Shown piece after piece: positions 44,544 to 54,771 of a DNA stretch of 64,000 bases. The stretch is from assembly GCF_947331815.1 (NCBI RefSeq), contig NZ_OX373462.1, positions 1,041,376 through 1,105,375 of the forward strand, in the 5' to 3' direction. The DNA comes from Cyanobacterium sp. uoEpiScrs1. Lineage in GTDB: Bacteria; Cyanobacteriota; Cyanobacteriia; Cyanobacteriales; Microcystaceae. How positions within the stretch are numbered: position 1 is the stretch's first letter; each line of letters opens with the position of its first letter. The notes below the pieces were generated by a model, which was not told where the DNA came from, searched no databases, and saw only the letters and a program-made list of their open reading frames with translations. The position numbers were made by a program, and so were the translations under genes.

Positions 44544-45974
44544 CTAAATTGCTACATCTGCTCGTTTAAATGCTTCATCGAGAACTTCTGACAAAGTAGG
44601 ATGAGGATGAATATTAAACGCTAAATTTTGTACAGACTGATGTTGAGCAATCGCATTTGCTGCCTCTTGAATTAAATCTGAGGCATGGGGACCAATAATG
44701 TGAACTCCCAAGACTTCTCCTGTACCTTGATGATATACTACTTTAGCGATACCATCAGTTTCTCCTTCTGCTAAAGCTTTAGAATTACCTTTGAAATGAG
44801 TTTTAACAGAAGCTATTTTAAAGCCTTCTCTTTCCCCCAATTTTCTTGCTGCGGGTTCAGTTAATCCAACATAACTAATTTCAGGATGAGTAAAAGTAGC
44901 AGCCGGAATGCTACGGTAATTGACTGTTCTATCTCGCCCACAAATATTTTCTACCGCAATCATTCCTTGTCCTGAAGCAGCATGGGCTAACATCATCTTG
45001 CCTGTTACATCTCCTACAGCCCACAAATGAGGGACAACTTTCCCGTCTAATAAAACTTCTAAGCGATCATTAACGGGAATAAATCCTTGTTGAGTTTCAA
45101 TACCGATATTTTCTAATCCTAAGTATTTCGTTGCAGGAATACGTCCAGTCGCTACTAAACAAGCATCCACTTCTAGAAAATCTATAACTTCTTTTGTCTT
45201 TGCATCAGTTAACTCAATTGTAACAGGAGAACCTGGGATAACTTTGCTGGCAAATACACCAGAATATATTTCAATATCACGGGGTTTAATTAATATCCGT
45301 TCAGCAATTTTTGAAATCTCTGGATCGAATCCTGGCATCAAATCATCTAATGCTTCAATCATGGTTACTTCACACCCAAGAGCCGTATAGATATCAGAAA
45401 ATTCTAACCCAATATAACCACTACCAATAATTGCTATCCACTGAGGTAAACTTTCTAATTTAACGGCTTCATCACTAGTGAAAACAGTTTTGTGATCAAT
45501 TTCAATACCGCGAGGGGTGAAAGGAATTGATCCAGGACACAACACAATATCTCTTGCAGTGATAAATTTTTCTTCATCATCAGCTAACACACTAATTTTT
45601 TGGTTGTCAATAATTTTCCCCCATCCTCTGATGACGTCAACCTTGAGACGTTTTAAAGTCTTGGTGAGATCACCCTGAATTTTATTGACTAAATTAGTAG
45701 CATGATCTGCAATTGCTTCTCGTTGAAAAACCACTCCATCAACTTGAATTCCCAAACTACTGAGATGATGATGATTTTGTAACTCTCTTACTCTTCCTGA
45801 TGCGGCAAGTAGGGCTTTAGATGGGATACACCCCCGATTAACACAGGTTCCTCCGATATCTTTTGCCTCGACAATAGCAGTTTTTAGTCCACAGTTAACG
45901 GCATGAAGAGCTGTTCCATGACCTCCTACTCCTGCGCCAATAATGACTAGATCGTAATCAAACTGATCACTCAT
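44544..45974 (-). CDS. lpdA: Dihydrolipoyl dehydrogenase (E3)
   Basis: 476-residue FAD/NAD disulfide oxidoreductase, the E3 component shared by pyruvate dehydrogenase and the glycine cleavage system. The FAD motif is GAGVGG (13-18), the redox disulfide is Cys44/Cys49 in [16 protein letters not shown], the NAD motif is [14 protein letters not shown], and the catalytic His-Glu pair is in [14 protein letters not shown] near the C-terminus. Intact and of standard length. No E1 or E2 genes are nearby, as is usual in cyanobacteria. It is followed at once by a strong hairpin and preceded by a 783-bp divergent spacer with three inverted repeats. Confidence 0.97.
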   Translation of the reverse strand: MSDQFDYDLVIIGAGVGGHGTALHAVNCGLKTAIVEAKDIGGTCVNRGCIPSKALLAASGRVRELQNHHHLSSLGIQVDGVVFQREAIADHATNLVNKIQGDLTKTLKRLKVDVIRGWGKIIDNQKISVLADDEEKFITARDIVLCPGSIPFTPRGIEIDHKTVFTSDEAVKLESLPQWIAIIGSGYIGLEFSDIYTALGCEVTMIEALDDLMPGFDPEISKIAERILIKPRDIEIYSGVFASKVIPGSPVTIELTDAKTKEVIDFLEVDACLVATGRIPATKYLGLENIGIETQQGFIPVNDRLEVLLDGKVVPHLWAVGDVTGKMMLAHAASGQGMIAVENICGRDRTVNYRSIPAATFTHPEISYVGLTEPAARKLGEREGFKIASVKTHFKGNSKALAEGETDGIAKVVYHQGTGEVLGVHIIGPHASDLIQEAANAIAQHQSVQNLAFNIHPHPTLSEVLDEAFKRADVAI

Positions 45975-46118
45975 AAATATATTCCCCTTGAAATACTATT
46001 GATTTTTAGTCTAGAGTAGTTCGGGTAAAAGTGACACAGATTTAATAGTTTTACCTCTACAACTAATTCTATAAAATGAAATGTTAGTGTAATTAAAGTC
46101 AATAATAATCTTTATAAT

Positions 46119-46174
46119 TTATTTGAATATTTTTACTATATAAGTTTACTTATATAGTAAAAATATTCAAATAA
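46119..46174. repeat. Inverted repeat, 26-bp perfect arms, 4-nt loop
   Basis: Arms 46119-46144 and 46149-46174 are exact complements around TTTA, with inner ends TACTATATAAG/CTTATATAGTA. It lies 145 bp upstream of the lpdA start. Confidence 0.9.
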
Positions 46175-46421
46175 TACTTAAGTATAAAATATAGATTTAG
46201 ATAGAACTAAAGTATATAAGATATGAAATTAAAATTAAAATACTAAATACTATTTCTGGATAAAATATTAACTGTAATACCTAGAATTACTTACAGCTTT
46301 ATAAAGAATTATTTTACAAACAATCTTTTAAGCTTATAAGACAAGGTGTATTTTTAATATATAAAGACTACTAAAATATAGCAAAAACAGCGTATACTAG
46401 TTAATATAATATTATTATTTT

Positions 46422-46445
46422 ATTCAAACAATATATTGTTTGAAT
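46422..46445. repeat. 24-bp perfect palindrome
   Basis: ATTCAAACAATA (46422-46433) is followed by its complement. It shares the decamer TTGTTTGAAT with the arm of the repeat at 57166-57217. Confidence 0.82.
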
Positions 46446-46650
46446 TTACCATTTTACTTGATTATCAAATTGATATTATTTGTGCTAAGAATATTAATTT
46501 ATATTAAAAATATTAATTTGTGTTAACCTATCAATAGACTGCATAACTATAAATTATTTTGAAAAAAAGTTTATAGTATAGTTCTGCGATATATTAGTCT
46601 TTATTTATTCATGTCTTGTATCTGTCTTATATTTTATTTTTATATTAGGT

Positions 46651-46694
46651 TGATCTCTGCTCTTTCTAAAATATTTTAGAAAGAGCAGAGATCA
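46651..46694. repeat. Perfect 44-bp palindrome upstream of tyrA
   Basis: TGATCTCTGCTCTTTCTAAAAT (first 20 bases from 46651 shown by TGATCTCTGCTCTTTCTAAA) mirrors itself exactly to 46694 with no loop. It ends 63 bp before the tyrA ATG and carries GATC near both ends. As RNA it would be a strong hairpin in the tyrA leader; as DNA it could be a binding site. It is less AT-rich than the other palindromes. Confidence 0.9.
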
Positions 46695-46757
46695 TAGATC
46701 GTGTTTTACAAGTCATTAGTTATTATTGATAGTAGTTCTAGTCTTAAATACTGATTT

Positions 46758-47594
46758 ATGAAAATAGGAATTATCGGACTGGGTTTAATTGGGGGATCAT
46801 TAGGGTTAGAATTACGTGATCACGGACATACCATTCTAGGAGTTTCCCGCAAAGAAAGTACCTGTCAACAAGCTATAGAAAGGGGAATAGTTGATGAGTC
46901 CAATATTAGTCTGCAATTACTCAGTAATGCAGACATCGTTTTTATTTGTACTCCCATTGGACTAATTATTCCTATATTGGAACAGTTAATTTATCATTTG
47001 AAGCCAGAGACTATTGTTACTGACGTTGGTTCAGTTAAAATGCCAATTGTAGAACAAGGTTCTAGGTTATGGGATAAATTTATTGGAGGACATCCCATGG
47101 CTGGAAGTGCAGAACAGGGTATAGACGCAGCACAAAAGAATTTATTTAAAGATAGTCCCTATGTTATTACACCAACCCAAAACAATCTTTCTAAAGATGT
47201 TGAGACACTTAAAACTATAGTGAATGAACTGGGAGCAAAAATTTACACTTGTACATCAGAAAATCATGATTATGCGACTGCTTGGATCTCTCATTTACCA
47301 GTTATGATTAGTGCTAGTTTAATCAATGCCTGTTTAGCAGAAGAAGAAAATTTGACTTTTAAATTAGCTCAAGCTTTGGCTAGTTCAGGATTTAGAGATA
47401 CCAGTAGAGTTGGTGGGGGAAACCCTGAATTGGGAATCATGATGGCACAATACAATCAAAAAGCATTATTGCGGTCACTCTCAGAATACCGTAAACAGTT
47501 AGATCAGATTATTAATCTAGTTGAAAATAAAGATTGGAAAAGATTAGGCTATCTATTAGAAAAAACTAAGCAAGGAAGAATTGATTTTTTATAA
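46758..47594 (+). CDS. tyrA: Prephenate/arogenate dehydrogenase
   Basis: 278-residue TyrA of tyrosine synthesis; cyanobacterial members usually use arogenate and NADP. The nucleotide-binding motif IGLGLIGGSLG is at residues 6-16, FICTPIGLI and the GGHPMAGSAEQG active-site stretch follow, and the helical dimerisation domain contains SHLPVMISASL and SGFRDTSRVGGGNPELG. The length is typical of a stand-alone enzyme without chorismate mutase or ACT domain. Tyrosine also feeds homogentisate-derived tocopherol synthesis. A 44-bp palindrome lies just upstream. Confidence 0.93.
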   Translation: MKIGIIGLGLIGGSLGLELRDHGHTILGVSRKESTCQQAIERGIVDESNISLQLLSNADIVFICTPIGLIIPILEQLIYHLKPETIVTDVGSVKMPIVEQGSRLWDKFIGGHPMAGSAEQGIDAAQKNLFKDSPYVITPTQNNLSKDVETLKTIVNELGAKIYTCTSENHDYATAWISHLPVMISASLINACLAEEENLTFKLAQALASSGFRDTSRVGGGNPELGIMMAQYNQKALLRSLSEYRKQLDQIINLVENKDWKRLGYLLEKTKQGRIDFL

Positions 47595-47943
47595 ACAAGC
47601 TCGGACAAAAATGAAATAAAAATAATACACTATAAGAATTTAATTATTTTTAGCTGATTAGTATTTACCTTTATGAAATATTTGCTGTTATCATCAATAA
47701 CTAACAAAATATATTATTGTTATAAATGTAGATCAAAAATCATAATTGCTCATAAAAATCTCTTGATAGCTTTAAACAGTAATTAATAATAATTAAAGAT
47801 TTCAAACTAATTAATCTTTCTGGTATCCTATAAAAATAAATCCAGCAAAGTAGTTAGAAAAAAAATCAGAGCTCTTTCAAGGAAACCTGTACAGTAGATC
47901 AAAGTTATTTTTGCCGATATCATAACTGACATAAACGATTTGG
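47595..47943. other. Spacer tyrA to antiporter gene
   Basis: 349 bp, AT-rich. I see no gene, hairpin or clear promoter in it. Confidence 0.4.
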
Positions 47944-49335
47944 ATGAGTACACTAACTTTGACATTATCTCTACTTGACTTTGCCTCTAAGTTCCCTCTG
48001 TTAACCACAGTGACTGAAAGTGAGGCTGATGGCGCATTAGTTTTAGCAAGTGCTCTTTTGAGTTTAGTGGTTATTTATTTTGCCAGTAAACTCGGAGGGG
48101 AAATCTGTTTCCGGATAAATCTTCCCCCTGTATTAGGGGAGCTCGTTGGAGGTGTGGCTGTCGGAGTTTCAGCTCTAGGTTTATTAGTCTTTCCTGAAGG
48201 GGGGACAACTGCCAACGACTCAGTCCTCATGCAATTTTTGCAGCTAGCTGTGGATTTAACCCCTGAAGGCGTACAAGCCATATTTTCGGCTCAAGGAGAA
48301 TTCATTTCTATCTTGTCTGAATTAGGGGTCATAATTCTACTATTTGAAATCGGTTTAGAATCGGACTTAAAAGAATTAATTCGTGTTGGACCCCAAGCAG
48401 TGATTATCGCCATTGTCGGTGTTGTTACTCCGTTTATTTTGGGGACATTAGGGTTAGTTTATCTATTCAACGTTCCCGTAATTCCTTCTGTTTTTGCTGG
48501 GGCTGCTTTAACTGCTACTAGTATTGGAATTACAGCAAAGGTGTTAGCCGAAATTGGACGTTTAAGTTCCTCAGAAGGACAAATCATTATTGGAGCGGCT
48601 GTTTTAGACGATATCCTAGGAATTATCATTCTGGCAGTTGTGGGTAGTTTAGTTAAAACTGGTGAAATTCAAGTAGTCAACCTTATTTATCTTGTTCTCA
48701 GTGCCGCGGCCTTTTTAATAGGAGCTATTTTAATTGGCCGATTATTAAGTCCTCTCTATGTTAGATTAATTAACGAGATGAAGACTAGGGGGCGACTTCT
48801 GTTAGTTTCTTTAAGTTTTGCTTTTGTTTTATCTTACATCGCCCAAGTGATTCAACTTGAAGGAATTCTTGGTTCTTTTGCAGCCGGCTTGATCCTTGCA
48901 GAAACGGAAAAACGTAAAGAACTTGAAGAACAGATTGTTGCAGTCTCTGATATTTTTGTGCCGATTTTCTTTGTCTGTGTGGGGGCAAAAACAGATTTAA
49001 GTGTCTTAAATCCAACTATTCCTAGTAATAGAGAAGGGTTAATTATCGCAGCTTTCCTAGTTACTGTGGCGATTATTGGTAAAGTGGTCACTGGATTTAC
49101 TATTTTTGGACAACCTCACCTGAACAAACTCGCCATTGGTGTTGGTATGATTCCGCGAGGCGAAGTAGGATTGGTGTTTGCTGGAGTAGGGTCTGCGAGT
49201 GGAGCACTAACTCAGTCCACCGAAGCAGCTATCATTATGATGGTTATCCTAACAACATTTATTGCTCCTCCTTGGTTACGAATTGCTTTTAAAGAGCTAG
49301 TTCCCACAGCCAAAGAAAAAGAACTCAGTTCCTAA
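47944..49335 (+). CDS. CPA2-family Na+/H+ antiporter, NhaS3-like
   Basis: 463-residue inner or thylakoid membrane antiporter with about 12-13 hydrophobic segments. Family features are the LPPVLGELVGGVAVG helix, the LFEIGLESDLKEL segment, the TATSIGITAKVLAEIG unwound helix, and VLDDILGIIILAV with the paired aspartates used for cation/proton binding. The C-terminal GMIPRGEVGLVFAGVG motif is present. There is no regulatory RCK domain, so it is a plain exchanger rather than a KefB-type channel-regulated one. From recalled sequence it resembles Synechocystis NhaS3, an essential Na+(K+)/H+ antiporter, but I cannot confirm the subgroup. Confidence 0.88.
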   Translation: MSTLTLTLSLLDFASKFPLLTTVTESEADGALVLASALLSLVVIYFASKLGGEICFRINLPPVLGELVGGVAVGVSALGLLVFPEGGTTANDSVLMQFLQLAVDLTPEGVQAIFSAQGEFISILSELGVIILLFEIGLESDLKELIRVGPQAVIIAIVGVVTPFILGTLGLVYLFNVPVIPSVFAGAALTATSIGITAKVLAEIGRLSSSEGQIIIGAAVLDDILGIIILAVVGSLVKTGEIQVVNLIYLVLSAAAFLIGAILIGRLLSPLYVRLINEMKTRGRLLLVSLSFAFVLSYIAQVIQLEGILGSFAAGLILAETEKRKELEEQIVAVSDIFVPIFFVCVGAKTDLSVLNPTIPSNREGLIIAAFLVTVAIIGKVVTGFTIFGQPHLNKLAIGVGMIPRGEVGLVFAGVGSASGALTQSTEAAIIMMVILTTFIAPPWLRIAFKELVPTAKEKELSS

Positions 49336-49718
49336 CAAAGACTATCAAGGTTTGTTAACAATATATTTAAGTTATCCGAAACCTAAATAAGAGATTTTAC
49401 GTCCTTTGGATTTGGTGGAGCAAGCCTTTACAACAATAAATGGCACCTTTGATTATTAATGGGACAGCTTAAACCGCTAACTGGAGTAAGTGAGGAGAAT
49501 CTCTTTTCTTGATCACTTAGATCTATGTGATGTATGTCGTCAGTGTTAAAAAATTAGGTAAAACAAAGTCAAACTACTAAAACTTCTAATTTATCTGTTG
49601 TTCAACTCTATAAATCTCTTTAACCGACGTTCAGTACCACCCCCAGACTCAACGAGAGAATCGTTATAATCTCTTAAACCCGTCCGACAGCCACCTTTGT
49701 GTCACAGGAGCAATCATT
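49336..49718. other. Spacer antiporter gene to amidase gene
   Basis: 383 bp of mixed composition, less AT-rich than most spacers. No gene or hairpin supported; an unrecognised leader or small RNA is possible. Confidence 0.4.
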
Positions 49719-51554
49719 GTGAGATTTCACTGGCTATTACTGAGTATCCTAAGTACATTACTGTTTGCCCTCCCAGCACAAGCAGGAAGGCTTTTATATT
49801 GGCGTTTTGAGTCAAACGATAATCGCTTAGTTTTTACCACTGACTCTCAAGTTCAACCTAGAGCTCAATTGATTCCTAATCCAACTCGTGTTGTTCTTGA
49901 CTTACCTGGAATTATTTTAGAGCGTCCTAGTGTTAACCAAACTATTGGGGGAACGATCAAAAGTGTTCGAATAGGACAGTTCAATACTCAAACTACCCGA
50001 TTAGTAATTGAACTAGCCTCAGGATATACTCTCGATCCTCAAAAGGTTACAGTCAAAGGAATTTCTCCTACTCAATGGACTGTAGATCTTCCTACACCCC
50101 AACGAATTGCTCGTCCATCAACTTCTACCTCTTTACCTTCTGGTTCTAACCCCGCGCCTCTTCGTCCTCTCTCTAGTCCTTCAATTCGGACTTCTAATGA
50201 TTTTCAAGTGACTCGTAGTGGACTCTTCATTAGGCTAGAACGCAATGGAAGTAACAGTCAAATTCAAGTGAATCGTAGTGATGATCGAAAAACTATTGAA
50301 TTTATTTTGCCAGAAGCGTCCCTTCCCCAATCACTGCTTAACCAAACTCAGTCAATCAATAAGTATGGAGTCAGTGAAATTCGATTTGAGCAAACTAGAA
50401 CTTCACCCCCAGAAGCTCGCATTACGATGTGGGTGGCTGAAGATAGTCCCAACTGGCAAGGCTATTATTCCAGGTTAGGGGGATTAGTTCTTCTACCTAA
50501 AGGAGGTATTTCTCAAGTCAGAAATTTAACTTCTCCTGATCTGCCGACTAACGATAATCCTAGTAACTCGGTTTCTCTGAGTCAACTGCCAACTATTTCT
50601 GCAATTAAACTGACTAACAACAATACTCAACTGTTAATTCAGTCTAATAAACCTATTAAAGGAAATGGTAATCTTAACCGGCTTACAGGAGTGTACACTA
50701 TTAATATTCCAAATGCCCAACTAGCTGAACCGGTAGTCGACCCACAGTTGGGGAGAGACAGTCCCATTTACGAGTTAAAAGTTCGTCAACTCGATCCTAA
50801 ATCGGTAGAAATTTTAGTCAAGCCATCTTTAGGGATTCGCTTTGGGAGGCTTAATCAGCTTAATCAGCAGATATTAACTTTAGATGTTCATTCCTTGCGG
50901 GACCTAACTGTTAGCCCTGGGACTAAGCCTATTAACATTCTACCTCCTGCAAATGCATCCGTACCTCCAATCACCTCTTACCCTTCTAATTCCCTTTCCA
51001 GGGTTCCTAAGGGACAGGTTCTTGTTGTTATTGACCCCGGCCACGGAGGGAAAGATCCAGGAGCAGTAGGAATCAGGGGATTACAGGAAAAAAACATTAT
51101 TCTTCCCATTTCTTTAGATGTTTCTCGTTTATTACAAGAGCAAGGGATTCAAGTTGAATTGACCCGCAGTGCAGATTATTTTGTCAGTTTACGAGGACGG
51201 GCTGATTTAGCTAATCGAGTAGGAGCTGATATTTTTGTGAGCATCCACGCTAATGCGGTTGGTGGTGGTCGTTCTCACGTTAACGGCATAGAAGTTTTTT
51301 ATCATGGACATCGAGATTTATCAGAAGCTATCCACAACAGTATCGTCCGTAATGTTAATGTTGATGATCGTGGGGTGAAAAAGGGGCGGTTTTATGTTCT
51401 AAGAAAGTCAATGATGCCAGCTTCCTTAGTTGAAGTCGGCTTTGTCACGGGGACTGAAGACAATCGTAAATTGAGTGATCCTGCTTATCGTCTGAAAATG
51501 GCTAAGGCAATTGCCCAAGGAATTTTGGATTATATCCAACGAAAAAGACTTTAA
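49719..51554 (+). CDS. amiC: N-acetylmuramoyl-L-alanine amidase, AMIN + Amidase_3
   Basis: 611-residue periplasmic cell-wall hydrolase that cuts the muramic acid-peptide bond during cell separation. A signal peptide (about 1-22) ends ALPAQA-G. AMIN domains follow: one at about 25-115 (LVFTTDSQVQPRAQLIPNPTRVVLDLPG) and weaker repeats to about 400, which would target peptidoglycan. A Pro/Ser-rich linker leads to the catalytic domain (about 433-608) with zinc ligand His442 in VIDPGHGGKDPGAVG, the EKNI glutamate, the SIHANA histidine and the catalytic Glu in LVEVGFVTG. Start is GTG 49719 with CAGGAG eight bases upstream. murI follows after 91 bp. Confidence 0.94.
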   Translation: MRFHWLLLSILSTLLFALPAQAGRLLYWRFESNDNRLVFTTDSQVQPRAQLIPNPTRVVLDLPGIILERPSVNQTIGGTIKSVRIGQFNTQTTRLVIELASGYTLDPQKVTVKGISPTQWTVDLPTPQRIARPSTSTSLPSGSNPAPLRPLSSPSIRTSNDFQVTRSGLFIRLERNGSNSQIQVNRSDDRKTIEFILPEASLPQSLLNQTQSINKYGVSEIRFEQTRTSPPEARITMWVAEDSPNWQGYYSRLGGLVLLPKGGISQVRNLTSPDLPTNDNPSNSVSLSQLPTISAIKLTNNNTQLLIQSNKPIKGNGNLNRLTGVYTINIPNAQLAEPVVDPQLGRDSPIYELKVRQLDPKSVEILVKPSLGIRFGRLNQLNQQILTLDVHSLRDLTVSPGTKPINILPPANASVPPITSYPSNSLSRVPKGQVLVVIDPGHGGKDPGAVGIRGLQEKNIILPISLDVSRLLQEQGIQVELTRSADYFVSLRGRADLANRVGADIFVSIHANAVGGGRSHVNGIEVFYHGHRDLSEAIHNSIVRNVNVDDRGVKKGRFYVLRKSMMPASLVEVGFVTGTEDNRKLSDPAYRLKMAKAIAQGILDYIQRKRL

Positions 51555-51645
51555 GATATATTTATCTTACCAAAATATATTTACTTCTCTGAAGATTCTG
51601 TGTTTCAATTATGAACAACTCAAAGTGTGGTGTGTTAAATTGTCT

Positions 51646-52491
51646 ATGAATAACGTTCAAGATAGTCCCATTGGCGTTTTCGATAGTGGCGTAGGGGGAC
51701 TGACTGTTTTGCGGGAACTTTACCAACAGTTACCCCGAGAATCAATTATTTATTTTGCAGATACCGCTCGCTTGCCTTATGGAAATCGTCCTGGAACAGA
51801 GATTTTAAAATTTGTTCGGGAAATTCTCATCTGGATGGCTCAACAAAATGTTAAGATGGTCATCATGGCTTGTAATACTAGTTCGGCCTTAGCATTAGAG
51901 ACCGTTCGCAGTGAATTCAGTTTTCCAATTTTAGGAGTTATTCTGCCAGGAGCAAGAGCCGCAGTCAAAATAGGTCAACGTATTGGGGTAATTTCTACCC
52001 CGGCAACGGCTAAGAGTGGTGCTTACCGCCAGGCAATTCAAGAAATTAATCCTAACGCTCAAGTATGGCAAGTAGGGTGTCCTGAATTTGTTCCTTTGAT
52101 TGAACAAAATCGGATTTATGATCCTTACACGAAACAGGTGACTCTACGGTATGTAAGCCCACTACTGGATCGTAACATTGATACCTTAATTTACGGATGT
52201 ACCCATTATCGCCATCTTGCTCCCATTTTTCATGAGATTATTCCTCCAACTGTTAACCTTGTCGATCCTGCAAGTTTTGTAATACAGTCGGCTGAAAAAG
52301 AGTTGAAATTAATGGGTTTATACCGTAATCGCAGTGCTCACCCCACCCGTTTTTATGTCAGTGGTTGTCCTAACACTTTTTCGAAAATTTCTCAACAATG
52401 GTTAGGTTACTGCCCAGTTGTTGAGCCAGTTTCTCTTCCAAAAATAGTAAGGTCTTCTTGGGCTCGGGAAGAAACGGAAGTTCTTGAATAA
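51646..52491 (+). CDS. murI: Glutamate racemase
   Basis: 281-residue cofactor-independent racemase supplying D-glutamate for peptidoglycan. The substrate motif DSGVGGLT (13-20) and the two catalytic cysteines, Cys76 in MACNTSSA and Cys185 in YGCTHYRHLAP, are all present. The frame stays open upstream into the amidase gene, but ATG 51646 gives the standard MNNVQDSPIGVFDSGVGG start. The short spacing from the amidase gene suggests cotranscription of two wall genes. Confidence 0.95.
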   Translation: MNNVQDSPIGVFDSGVGGLTVLRELYQQLPRESIIYFADTARLPYGNRPGTEILKFVREILIWMAQQNVKMVIMACNTSSALALETVRSEFSFPILGVILPGARAAVKIGQRIGVISTPATAKSGAYRQAIQEINPNAQVWQVGCPEFVPLIEQNRIYDPYTKQVTLRYVSPLLDRNIDTLIYGCTHYRHLAPIFHEIIPPTVNLVDPASFVIQSAEKELKLMGLYRNRSAHPTRFYVSGCPNTFSKISQQWLGYCPVVEPVSLPKIVRSSWAREETEVLE

Positions 52492-52607
52492 AAAAGGATT
52501 GGCTTATGAAAATACCTTTATATACACTTACCAATCCTAGACAGATTAGTCAATCTTCTTACTCGACATTCATCACTCGATTGATTAATTATTGTTTATA
52601 AATCTAT

Positions 52608-52724
52608 TTATCCTAAATCACGACGAGGTGGAAACATCCACTTTTCCGTCCGCTTAGCAAGGATGAGTAATCCGTAAATCATCAATAAATAGAGAGCAGC
52701 GAGAAGCACAGTAATCACAGGCAT
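52608..52724 (-). CDS. 38-residue single-span membrane peptide
   Basis: Minus-strand frame starting ATG 52724 and ending TAA: MPVITVLLAALYLLMIYGLL, then ILAKRTEKWMFPPRRDLG. About 20 hydrophobic residues form one membrane helix, followed by a positively charged tail. The size and layout recall low-mass subunits of photosynthetic or NDH-1 complexes, but I cannot assign it to one. In its favour are the ideal transmembrane profile, a higher GC content than the flanking spacer, and synonymous-looking coding composition; against it, no Shine-Dalgarno is visible. It is convergent with murI, whose stop is 117 bp away. Confidence 0.6.
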   Translation of the reverse strand: MPVITVLLAALYLLMIYGLLILAKRTEKWMFPPRRDLG

Positions 52725-53286
52725 TTTTCGTTATTGGTCTTTTGTTGCTAAGGTGGACATGGAAGTAAAGTCAATGACGTCAGTGGTCATGATAGAGTCG
52801 TCTGGATATTTAACGCCTTAAGGGTACTACCGTTAAGCGATAGCAGGACAAAAACAAACATTCCCTCTTTTCTCTTTGAGGATATTTGCCTCCGAGAGTA
52901 AACGGGTTTAAAGATTTATTTAGGATAAACTTAGGTCAATCTCCCCCAATTGCTCGACACTCCATAAACCATTCGAGTCAACATGTCTAAGTAACTAGTT
53001 GGACAAGGAATTCAGCTGAATCATACTGACATGAACTTCCTCAGTTAAGGAGATACTTCTGAGGAGTTTGACAATTGAGAAGAGAGGAAATCCTTAAAAA
53101 CCCTTATTATTTAGGCTAACATAAGAGATTAGGTTAGGTTAGTTTTTTTAAGGGATTTTACTGAATTAGCTAAGGTATTTAGTCAAAAAAGTAGACGACT
53201 TCGTTTCCTTGTCTGGAAAGGTTGGCTTATTATGAATATAAGGATATGTAAACTTTCGTAACTGATACGCCAGGTTTGGCTGACCC
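52725..53286. other. Divergent spacer upstream of sds
   Basis: 562 bp between the small peptide gene (minus) and the solanesyl synthase gene (plus), moderately AT-rich. Presumably promoters for both; no element identified. A repeated TTAGG motif occurs at 53130-53142. Confidence 0.4.
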
Positions 53287-54258
53287 ATGATAACAAGTAC
53301 CTCTCTCTTTGCTACTGTTGACGACGATCTACGCCTCCTAACCGATAATCTTAAACAGTTGGTCGGAGCCCGCCATCCAATCCTAGGGGCAGCAGCTGAA
53401 CATTTGTTTGATGCTGGGGGAAAACGTATTCGTCCGGCTATTGTTCTTTTAGTTTCACGGGCGACTTTGTTGGATCAAGATCTGACTCCTCGTCATCGTC
53501 GGCTAGCGGAAATTACTGAGATGATCCACACGGCAAGTTTAGTTCATGACGACGTGGTCGACGAAGCCGAATTACGTCGTAACGTCCCCACTGTTAATAG
53601 CTTATTTGATAATCGCATTGCTGTCTTAGCTGGCGATTTTTTGTTTGCTCAGTCTTCTTGGTATTTAGCTAATTTAGATAACTTAGATGTGGTTAAACTA
53701 TTATCTAAAGTTATTCGTGATTTTGCTGAAGGAGAAATTCTCCAAGGAATTAATCGCTTTGACACCAGTCTTACCCTAGAAGCTTATTTGGAAAAAAGCT
53801 TCTATAAAACAGCTTCACTAATAGCCAATAGTGCTAAGGCAGCTGCGGTGTTAAGCGAGACTTCACCTAGTGTTAGGGAACATCTTTATGCTTACGGACG
53901 AAACCTAGGACTAGCCTTTCAAATTGTCGATGACATTCTAGATTTTACAACTCCAACAGAGGTTTTAGGAAAACCAGCAGGTTCCGATTTGATTAGTGGT
54001 AATCTTACTGCTCCTGCTTTATTTGCTATGGAGGAAAATCCATATTTAGGAACTTTGATTGAACGAAAATTCAGTGAAAGAGAAGATATGGAAAAAGCCT
54101 TATCTATTATTAATCAAAGTCGAGGAATTGAACGGTCACGGGAGTTAGCGTCCCGTCATGGATACCTAGCAGTTCAACATCTTTCCTGTCTCAAAGATTC
54201 TCCCTCTTACCAGATTTTAAAAGACTTGATAGACTATGTGTTGAGTCGTCTTTACTGA
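53287..54258 (+). CDS. sds: Long-chain (solanesyl) diphosphate synthase
   Basis: 323-residue trans-prenyltransferase that builds the plastoquinone side chain. The first aspartate-rich motif is DDVVD (88-92) with LRRN after it, and the second is DDILD (215-219) in GLAFQIVDDILDFT. GGKRIRP (45-51) binds diphosphate. The small residues before the first motif (HTASLVHDD) fit long-chain synthases rather than farnesyl or geranylgeranyl synthases. With ubiX and ubiD in the same window, three plastoquinone genes are covered. Product length cannot be proved from sequence alone. Confidence 0.92.
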   Translation: MITSTSLFATVDDDLRLLTDNLKQLVGARHPILGAAAEHLFDAGGKRIRPAIVLLVSRATLLDQDLTPRHRRLAEITEMIHTASLVHDDVVDEAELRRNVPTVNSLFDNRIAVLAGDFLFAQSSWYLANLDNLDVVKLLSKVIRDFAEGEILQGINRFDTSLTLEAYLEKSFYKTASLIANSAKAAAVLSETSPSVREHLYAYGRNLGLAFQIVDDILDFTTPTEVLGKPAGSDLISGNLTAPALFAMEENPYLGTLIERKFSEREDMEKALSIINQSRGIERSRELASRHGYLAVQHLSCLKDSPSYQILKDLIDYVLSRLY

Positions 54259-54771
54259 TTTTCTTAACCTATTGAAAGTAAACCTCTTCTCTTGGTTCTT
54301 TGATTATCATTTAGGTCAAATTTAGGTCGAATATTTTCTAAGAGTGGACCCGCAAAATTAATTAAAGACGGCTTGTTGATGGAGCCATGGCTACTTCCTT
54401 CTCGTGATAACCTAATATTATAATTATGTATTAATCCTTCTATGTTATGTTTGAATTCTAAGTCTACAAAAGTTAAATTTTAGTGGATTCAACAAAAGAA
54501 TTGTGGGTGATAACTAGCTAATTGGTTCAAGGTTAAAGATCTAAGTCAAAGTCTATAACAACGTATTTTGCCCTTATCCTAAGAGCATGAGTTTAGTTCT
54601 AATAATTATTCCACTTTTTAATATTTGTTTAGGGCTATCTATTTAGTTCCATTAATTAGTGCAAGGAAGTGATTTAGGGATCGATTAGAAACCTAAAAAT
54701 TGCTGGCAAGACTCGTCCCCGATGCTATTATATCAACCACTCCCTTCAGATTTTCTTTAAGAAAGTACTAG
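54259..54771. other. Spacer between sds and grpE 3' ends
   Basis: 513 bp between convergent genes. No dnaK, no gene remnant and no obvious terminator hairpin seen. Confidence 0.45.

Larger units (their letters stand above)
45975..46757. other. Divergent spacer lpdA/tyrA with three inverted repeats
   Basis: 783 bp between the starts of lpdA (minus) and tyrA (plus). It holds inverted repeats at 46119-46174, 46422-46445 and 46651-46694 and no recognisable gene. Promoters of both genes should lie here. Confidence 0.55.

Noticed and set aside
5550-46694. Inverted repeats as a CRISPR array or IS ends
   Set aside because: Arms are unrelated in sequence, unevenly spaced, without spacers, cas genes, transposase or target duplications.
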